Shown piece by piece: positions 59,345 to 64,000 of a DNA stretch of 64,000 bases (its first letter is position 1; each line of letters opens with the position of its first letter). The notes under the pieces were generated by a model, which was given only the letters and a program-made list of their open reading frames with translations, was not told the DNA's origin and searched no databases. Source of the DNA: Rhynchopus sp. YZ270_cl-10 (Eukaryota > Euglenozoa > Diplonemea > Diplonemida > Diplonemidae). Location: positions 310,001-374,000 of the forward strand of contig OZ037917.1 in NCBI GenBank assembly GCA_964035575.1. Reading direction: 5' to 3'. The translations under genes were made by a program, and so were the position numbers.

Positions 59345-60454
59345 TTACATAATCGCACAAATTATGTTGTTTCTGACTACAATCGAGGAGGCACTTCCTT
59401 GGGTTTCATGGGGGTGGCTTAACACACGGCCTAGCGTGTCACCAGGGGGATCCTCGACAGCTACTGGGGTATTGTTCGGGAGGGCGTCGTTCGCACCACC
59501 ACCACCACCACTATCACCACCATTATTTCCCCTCCCAGAGGCTCGACTGATGACGGAGGCTGTGTCTGCTGTGGGCACTGCGCTGCTGCCCTGCCACGCA
59601 TCGCCACCTCCTATACACTCTTCCGCTTCCACCGCGTCGAACCCTGCGGTCTCCTTTTGTCGTATTGAACCTTCATCTTCCACAGCTTTGCTGTCTTCCT
59701 CTGCAGATCCGCTCGGGGAATTGCTTCTTTTGGAGATAGCGTTGGCGTCAATTTCATTAGACCGTCGAGGGGTAGATACCGCACCAAGAGAAGTGGGGCG
59801 GGAGTCTTTCGACCCGGAGTTGCTTGAGGAGGGTTGTGAAGGGGCATCGTGCCGGCGTGTCCCAGAGAGTTTTAGTGTGGTTTCAACAGAGTCGCGGAGC
59901 CATGCTGCTGTCTGCACTAATTCAACAAACTGCCCGCCGCCTTGACTTCTCTCTTCAGGGTGGTAGTGGGAAACGAATTTGTTAAGATATTCGGATTGTT
60001 GGGAAACCAGGTCGACGATTTCCTTAAGAGAGTCTTCTTGGGTGTGGATGCGGGAGGCGAGGGTGGAAATGGTTTCGTCTGCCTTTTCTTCTTGCATTTC
60101 AAGCGCGCGGTGTTCGGCGAGGTGTGCGATGTAGTCTTGGTTTTGCTGTTCAAGAACGTCGCGGAGGCCTTCGATTTCGCTGTCTTTTACGTCGCTTGCG
60201 GAGGCTAATTCGCGGTTCGCAGTGGCGCATGGTTGTTTGCTGTCAGCCTGTTTTTGCGTTTCGTTTGTAGTAGTGACCAAGACCTCGGTGATCTCCTTTT
60301 CAGTCATATTGCCGTCGAGGTTGCGCTGGGCATGCTCTACCTGTTCCTCCTGCTTGCATAAGTCGTGCTGCAGATCCGCGACAACACGTTGCTTAGCACG
60401 TAAACACCCGGAGAGCTCCTCGATTTCATCGCGGAGCTTGTCTTCCGTTTGCAT
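59345..60454 (-). CDS. Coiled-coil protein of unknown function
   Basis: 369 residues from the ATG at 60454 (MQTEDKLRDEIEELSG). Residues 1 to about 190 are highly charged heptad-type helix (EIEELSGCLRAKQRVVADLQ, LRDVLEQQNQDYIAHLAEHR), expected to be a long coiled coil. The second half is Ser/Gly/Asn-rich and low-complexity, with GGDSGGGGGAND, and ends in VVRNNIICAIM. No domain with catalytic residues is seen. The frame is open 77 codons further upstream, but that part overlaps module C and a module E copy. A pyrimidine-rich stretch ending CCCTCCACAG lies about 45 bases before 60454 and looks like a splice acceptor, so the internal start is preferred. Possibly a cytoskeletal or scaffold protein. 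Confidence 0.7.
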   Translation of the reverse strand: MQTEDKLRDEIEELSGCLRAKQRVVADLQHDLCKQEEQVEHAQRNLDGNMTEKEITEVLVTTTNETQKQADSKQPCATANRELASASDVKDSEIEGLRDVLEQQNQDYIAHLAEHRALEMQEEKADETISTLASRIHTQEDSLKEIVDLVSQQSEYLNKFVSHYHPEERSQGGGQFVELVQTAAWLRDSVETTLKLSGTRRHDAPSQPSSSNSGSKDSRPTSLGAVSTPRRSNEIDANAISKRSNSPSGSAEEDSKAVEDEGSIRQKETAGFDAVEAEECIGGGDAWQGSSAVPTADTASVISRASGRGNNGGDSGGGGGANDALPNNTPVAVEDPPGDTLGRVLSHPHETQGSASSIVVRNNIICAIM

Positions 60455-60984
60455 TTTTATTTTTTTATCGCAACGTCTTTTACAGTGTTCCGTACTCTGT
60501 GGAGGGAATGGGGGGGGAGGTGAATCGGAGAAAGAAACTGTAGTTTGATGCAAGGCTCCGACTGAACCACATATGATGGCAGCCAGCGGATGAAAGCGTA
60601 CAGAAGATGTAAAAAGGAAACCTAATGAAAGCCGTCTGAAAACAGTGTGCCTTTGGTACAAAATGAGTGGGTGGACCACCCCCAACCATGCGAGAAAAAA
60701 CAGTTTATGAGATGAACCTAATCCGATGTAGGTTCTGGTTGGTTCCCCTTTCGCTCGTCACCTTGGGGGGAGGGGAAAAAGATGGGGAGGGGAGGGGGTA
60801 TCAATTATTTTTCTAAGCATTCGCAAAGAAAAAAGAGAAAAAAAAAAAAAACGACAAGTAAAAAAAAAAAAAAAAAAATGATTGAAAAAATTGGCAGCAC
60901 AGTGGGGGTCCAGCCCTTCTGTGCGAGATGGAGTTTCTGGAAAGCGGGTGGAAGAAACGGTACTGTGTGCCATACTCAGTCGCA

Positions 60985-61019
<35 letters not shown>

Positions 61020-61832
61020 TGCAAAATTGCAAAGCAAATGAAAAATCCAGAAATGGAAAAAAAAAAAAACAAAACTGCAAAGAGGGTATGGTCATCGAAG
61101 GTGACAATGAACATAGTTCCCCGTTCAGATAAAGGGTGTCACTACACCACACTACACCCCCAGACGAAAGGAAACCCCAATAGAGCTGAGTTGTTGTGCA
61201 CAACTCTGCTCAAATAACAAGAACACGCGCAAGAGAGGGAAAATAAATTCTGGTTGATCCATTTTGATTGAGCGGAAGTGGAACAACCAGATGTACGGCT
61301 TTGAGTATAAAAACCTTTGGTTTTATGTTAAAATTTTTTGGCTGATGATTCGCTGTGGCATTAAATTCGTAGTATTAAATGTAAGGTATTTTCATCATAT
61401 CCAATCAATAAATTGATAGTATATGGTGAGGGACAAAAAATGTTCCCATCTTTCTTAAAAAAAGTAAGTTATTCTGCAAGTACAAATAGCTCTCTTGCAC
61501 AAAAAAGAAGAACACACAATATCTTAGTGGGGGCAAGCAATAAACTGTTTGCGCGCACTGCAATACGGTGTACACCTCAGATGACAAGAAAGGGGGGTGG
61601 TAGATTAAAAGTATGTATGAATGCGGTCAACCCTGCAGAGGGAGGGAGGACACCGAATGAAAAACAGATGCATGTAACTGTTGATCACACATTTTTAAAA
61701 AATCCTGGCAGGGTCGCACTAAAAGTGCATCCGGAATCTGCGCAGAAGAAAAAGAGAGAGAGAGAGGAATATTTCTAACGCAATTTAGGTGCTGCTAACT
61801 AAAGCATCACCAATGTAGGGGGGGAAGATTGT
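60455..61832. other. Spacer
   Basis: Module C (60548-60600), module E (60624-60690) and a long-loop module A (60709-60765) lie close together, all plus. Two long A tracts and a T tract of about 33 bases (60988-61018) follow. A plus frame at 61413-61778 has no recognisable features. No gene supported. Confidence 0.55.
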
Positions 61833-63968
61833 TTACACTGTAGTCTTTGAAAAGTCATCTGCGGCGTCTGCCTGCTGAAGCAGGTCAGCCATGTCGGTCA
61901 GCTGCATTGCCTGAGAGGCGGCACCCTTGAAGAACACGAAGAACACTGCAGCTCCAACCATCCCCAGCACAGCAAGCACTGCCGCAATGATCCCGATGAT
62001 GGCACCGACGCTCAGTCCACCCTTGTTGTCGTCTTTGTCTTGGCTCGAGTTGTTGGTGGCGCCACGTCCAGGTGCCTGGGACGGTGCTGCAGGGGTGTTC
62101 GTCTCGTTCGTGGTTCCCATTGGTGTGCGGGACGAAGATGCAGAAGGTCCGTTCGTGTTCACGTTGGGGGTTGCGCTCTCGTTCGTCGGGTCAACGGGCG
62201 CACGGGATCCGCCAGAGATAGCAGGTCCCTGGGTGCGAACAGTCGGAGGCATGGTCTCCTTCGTGGGGTCGATAGGTGCACGGGATGAGCCAGTTGTGGA
62301 AGGTCCCTGGGTGTTCACGGTTGGGGGCATGGTCTCCTTGGACGGGTCGATGGGTGCACGAGAGTCGCCAGATGTGGAAGGTCCCTGGGTGCGAACAGTT
62401 GGGGGCATGGTCTCCTTCGTGGGGTCAATGGGCGCACGGGAGTCACCACCGGTGGAAGGTCCCTGGGTGTTCACTGTTGGTGGCATGGTCTCCTTCGACG
62501 GGTCAACAGGTGCACGGGAGTCACCAGATTGGGAAGGTCCCTGGGTGCGCACAACCGGGGTCTTGGTCTCCTTCGTGGGGTCAACAGGTGCACGGGAGTC
62601 ACCGGCTGTGGAAGGCCCCTGGGTGCGAACAGTTGGGGGCATGGTTTCCTTCGACGGGTCGATGGGGGCACGGGAGTCTCCACCAGTGGAAGGTCCCTGG
62701 GTGCGCACAACTGGGGTCATGGTCTCCTTCGTGGGGTCAATAGGTGCGCGGGAGTCACCAGCGGTGGATGGTCCCTGGGTGCGCACAGTCGGGGGCATAG
62801 TCTCCTTCGACGGGTCGATGGGCGCACGGGAGTCACTACCGGTGGAAGGTCCCTGTGTGTTGACTGTTGGTGGCATGGTCTCCTTCGTGGGGTCGATAGG
62901 TGCGCGGGAGTCACCACCGGTGGAAGGTCCCTGGGTGTTCACTGTTGGTGGCATGGTCTCCTTCGTGGGGTCGATAGGTGCGCGGGAGTCACCACCGGTG
63001 GAAGGTCCCTGGGTGCGCACAGTCGGGGGCATGGTCTCCTTCGTGGGGTCGATAGGTGCACGGGAGTCACCGGCTGTGGAAGGTCCCTGCGTGCGAACAG
63101 TTGGGGGCATGGTCTCCTTCGTGGGGTCAATAGGTGCGCGGGATGAACCAGACGTGGAAGGCCCCTGGGTGTTCACTGTTGGTGGCATGGTCTCCTTCGA
63201 CGGGTCGATAGGTGCGCGGGAGTCACCAGCGGTGGATGGTCCCTGGGTGCGCACAGTCGGGGGCATGGTCTCCTTCGTGGGGTCGATAGGTGCACGGGAG
63301 TCACCGGCTGTGGAAGGTCCCTGCGTGCGAACAGTTGGGGGCATGGTCTCCTTCGTGGGGTCAATAGGTGCGCGGGATGAACCAGACGTGGAAGGCCCCT
63401 GGGTGTTCACTGTTGGTGGCATGGTCTCCTTCGACGGGTCGATAGGTGCGCGGGAGTCACCACCGGTGGAAGGTCCCTGGGTGCGCACAGTCGGGGGCAT
63501 GGTCTCCTTCGACGGGTCGATGGGTGCACGGGAGTCGCCAGATTGGGAAGGTCCCTGGGTGCGAACAACCGGGGGCATGGTCTCCTTCGTGGGGTCAACA
63601 GGGGCACGGGAGTCACCAGATGTGGAAGGCCCCTGCGTGCGCACAGTTGGGGGCATGGTTTCCTTCGACGGGTCAACAGGTGCACGGGAGTCTCCACCAG
63701 TGGAAGGTCCCTGGGTGCGCACAACTGGGGTCATGGTCTCCTTCGTGGGGTCAATAGGTGCGCGGGAGTCACCAGTTTGGGAAGGTCCCTGCGTGTTGAC
63801 TGTTGGTGGCATGGTCTCCTTCGACGGGTCGAAAGGTGCGTTTGTGTAGAGGTTGCGTGGCGGCATCGTCTCGGGTGTTGTGCTGGATGGAGGCTTTGTG
63901 CCGACGGAGTTACCAGTTGACTGTGCTGCCACGGTCGTGATCAGGAACAGAAGCGACGCGCGCATCAT
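61833..63968 (-). CDS. Mucin-like type I membrane protein with 26-residue tandem repeats
   Basis: 711 residues. The signal peptide is MMRASLLFLITTVAAQS. About 21 full tandem repeats of 26 residues follow, with consensus APIDPTKETMPPTVRTQGPS then TGGDSR, plus two degenerate ones. Rich in Thr, Ser and Pro, they should be heavily O-glycosylated. A short spacer leads to one span (VGAIIGIIAAVLAVLGMVGA) and a 35-residue cytoplasmic tail ending DDFSKTTV. It would sit at the plasma membrane or the surface of an endomembrane organelle. The 78-base unit is a multiple of three, so unit gain and loss keeps the frame. A three-unit block (234 bp) is duplicated almost exactly (63014-63229 and 63248-63463), showing recent expansion. 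The first of two adjacent Met codons is taken as start. Confidence 0.9.
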   Translation of the reverse strand: MMRASLLFLITTVAAQSTGNSVGTKPPSSTTPETMPPRNLYTNAPFDPSKETMPPTVNTQGPSQTGDSRAPIDPTKETMTPVVRTQGPSTGGDSRAPVDPSKETMPPTVRTQGPSTSGDSRAPVDPTKETMPPVVRTQGPSQSGDSRAPIDPSKETMPPTVRTQGPSTGGDSRAPIDPSKETMPPTVNTQGPSTSGSSRAPIDPTKETMPPTVRTQGPSTAGDSRAPIDPTKETMPPTVRTQGPSTAGDSRAPIDPSKETMPPTVNTQGPSTSGSSRAPIDPTKETMPPTVRTQGPSTAGDSRAPIDPTKETMPPTVRTQGPSTGGDSRAPIDPTKETMPPTVNTQGPSTGGDSRAPIDPTKETMPPTVNTQGPSTGSDSRAPIDPSKETMPPTVRTQGPSTAGDSRAPIDPTKETMTPVVRTQGPSTGGDSRAPIDPSKETMPPTVRTQGPSTAGDSRAPVDPTKETKTPVVRTQGPSQSGDSRAPVDPSKETMPPTVNTQGPSTGGDSRAPIDPTKETMPPTVRTQGPSTSGDSRAPIDPSKETMPPTVNTQGPSTTGSSRAPIDPTKETMPPTVRTQGPAISGGSRAPVDPTNESATPNVNTNGPSASSSRTPMGTTNETNTPAAPSQAPGRGATNNSSQDKDDNKGGLSVGAIIGIIAAVLAVLGMVGAAVFFVFFKGAASQAMQLTDMADLLQQADAADDFSKTTV

Positions 63969-64000
63969 TGTTTTACGTATAGTGTGTTGTTGTGTGGTGT

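Noticed and set aside
60455-60685. 77-residue N-terminal extension of the coiled-coil protein
   Set aside because: Overlaps module C and E repeats, and a pyrimidine tract ending in CACAG lies between it and the preferred start.
61927-63849. 640-codon plus-strand open frame
   Set aside because: Exact antisense shadow of the mucin-like repeat array; the 78-base period keeps every frame open, and the minus product has a signal peptide and a membrane span.

Overview
The window looks like nuclear DNA of a eukaryotic protist, most likely a euglenozoan and within that group most like a diplonemid. This is an inference. It rests on four points: (1) every supported gene lies on the minus strand over the full 64 kb, as in the one-directional gene clusters of Euglenozoa; (2) the PI-PLC has an N-terminal Met-Gly-x-x-Cys-Cys acylation signal plus EF hands, and the adenylate cyclase has one membrane span and a cytoplasmic catalytic domain, both as in trypanosomatids; (3) genes carry ordinary short cis-introns (mostly 47-135 bp, 5' GTATG/GTATA, 3' AG), which is unusual for kinetoplastids; (4) a large-subunit rRNA fragment with CGACGTTGC where most eukaryotes have CGACGTCGC. 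Spliced-leader trans-splicing is expected, and several starts follow a pyrimidine-rich stretch and an AG, but no spliced-leader gene was found.

Layout, all genes minus, listed by rising coordinate: 1-716 endoglycoceramidase-like GH5 (3' part outside the window); 1748-4716 two-exon Arg-repeat protein with two SEA-like folds; 8977-12267 Patched/NPC1-like RND transporter; 13730-17966 PI-PLC in three exons, with a 1.4 kb inverted-repeat element inside intron 2; 19702-21444 secreted Cys-rich repeat protein; 26670-28977 four-exon, probably myristoylated, Glu-rich EF-hand-like protein; 45641-48391 receptor adenylate cyclase; 48776-52853 three-exon membrane RING-H2 protein; 53171-53460 duplicated LSU rRNA fragment; 54745-57439 CDC48/p97 in five exons; 59345-60454 coiled-coil protein; 61833-63968 mucin-like surface protein with 26-residue repeats. 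Several products would act in membrane signalling or at the cell surface (PI-PLC, cyclase, RND protein, mucin-like protein, Cys-rich secreted protein, EF-hand-like protein). Neighbourhood gives no firm evidence that they form one pathway.

About half of the window is non-coding and AT-rich with long A/T tracts. It holds two layers of repeats. One is a set of inverted-repeat DNA elements, several lying exactly between runs of G. The cluster at 22.29-26.03 kb contains two hAT-like elements in tandem, a long foldback element, and a third element inserted across the edge of the foldback with a perfect 8-bp target duplication. The other is a set of at least six families of 35-110 bp modules scattered through spacers and introns. 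Every copy recognised by eye has the same orientation relative to transcription. GC-rich hairpins with GNA-type three-base loops also recur. The gene-free stretch 28978-45640 is built mostly of such material.
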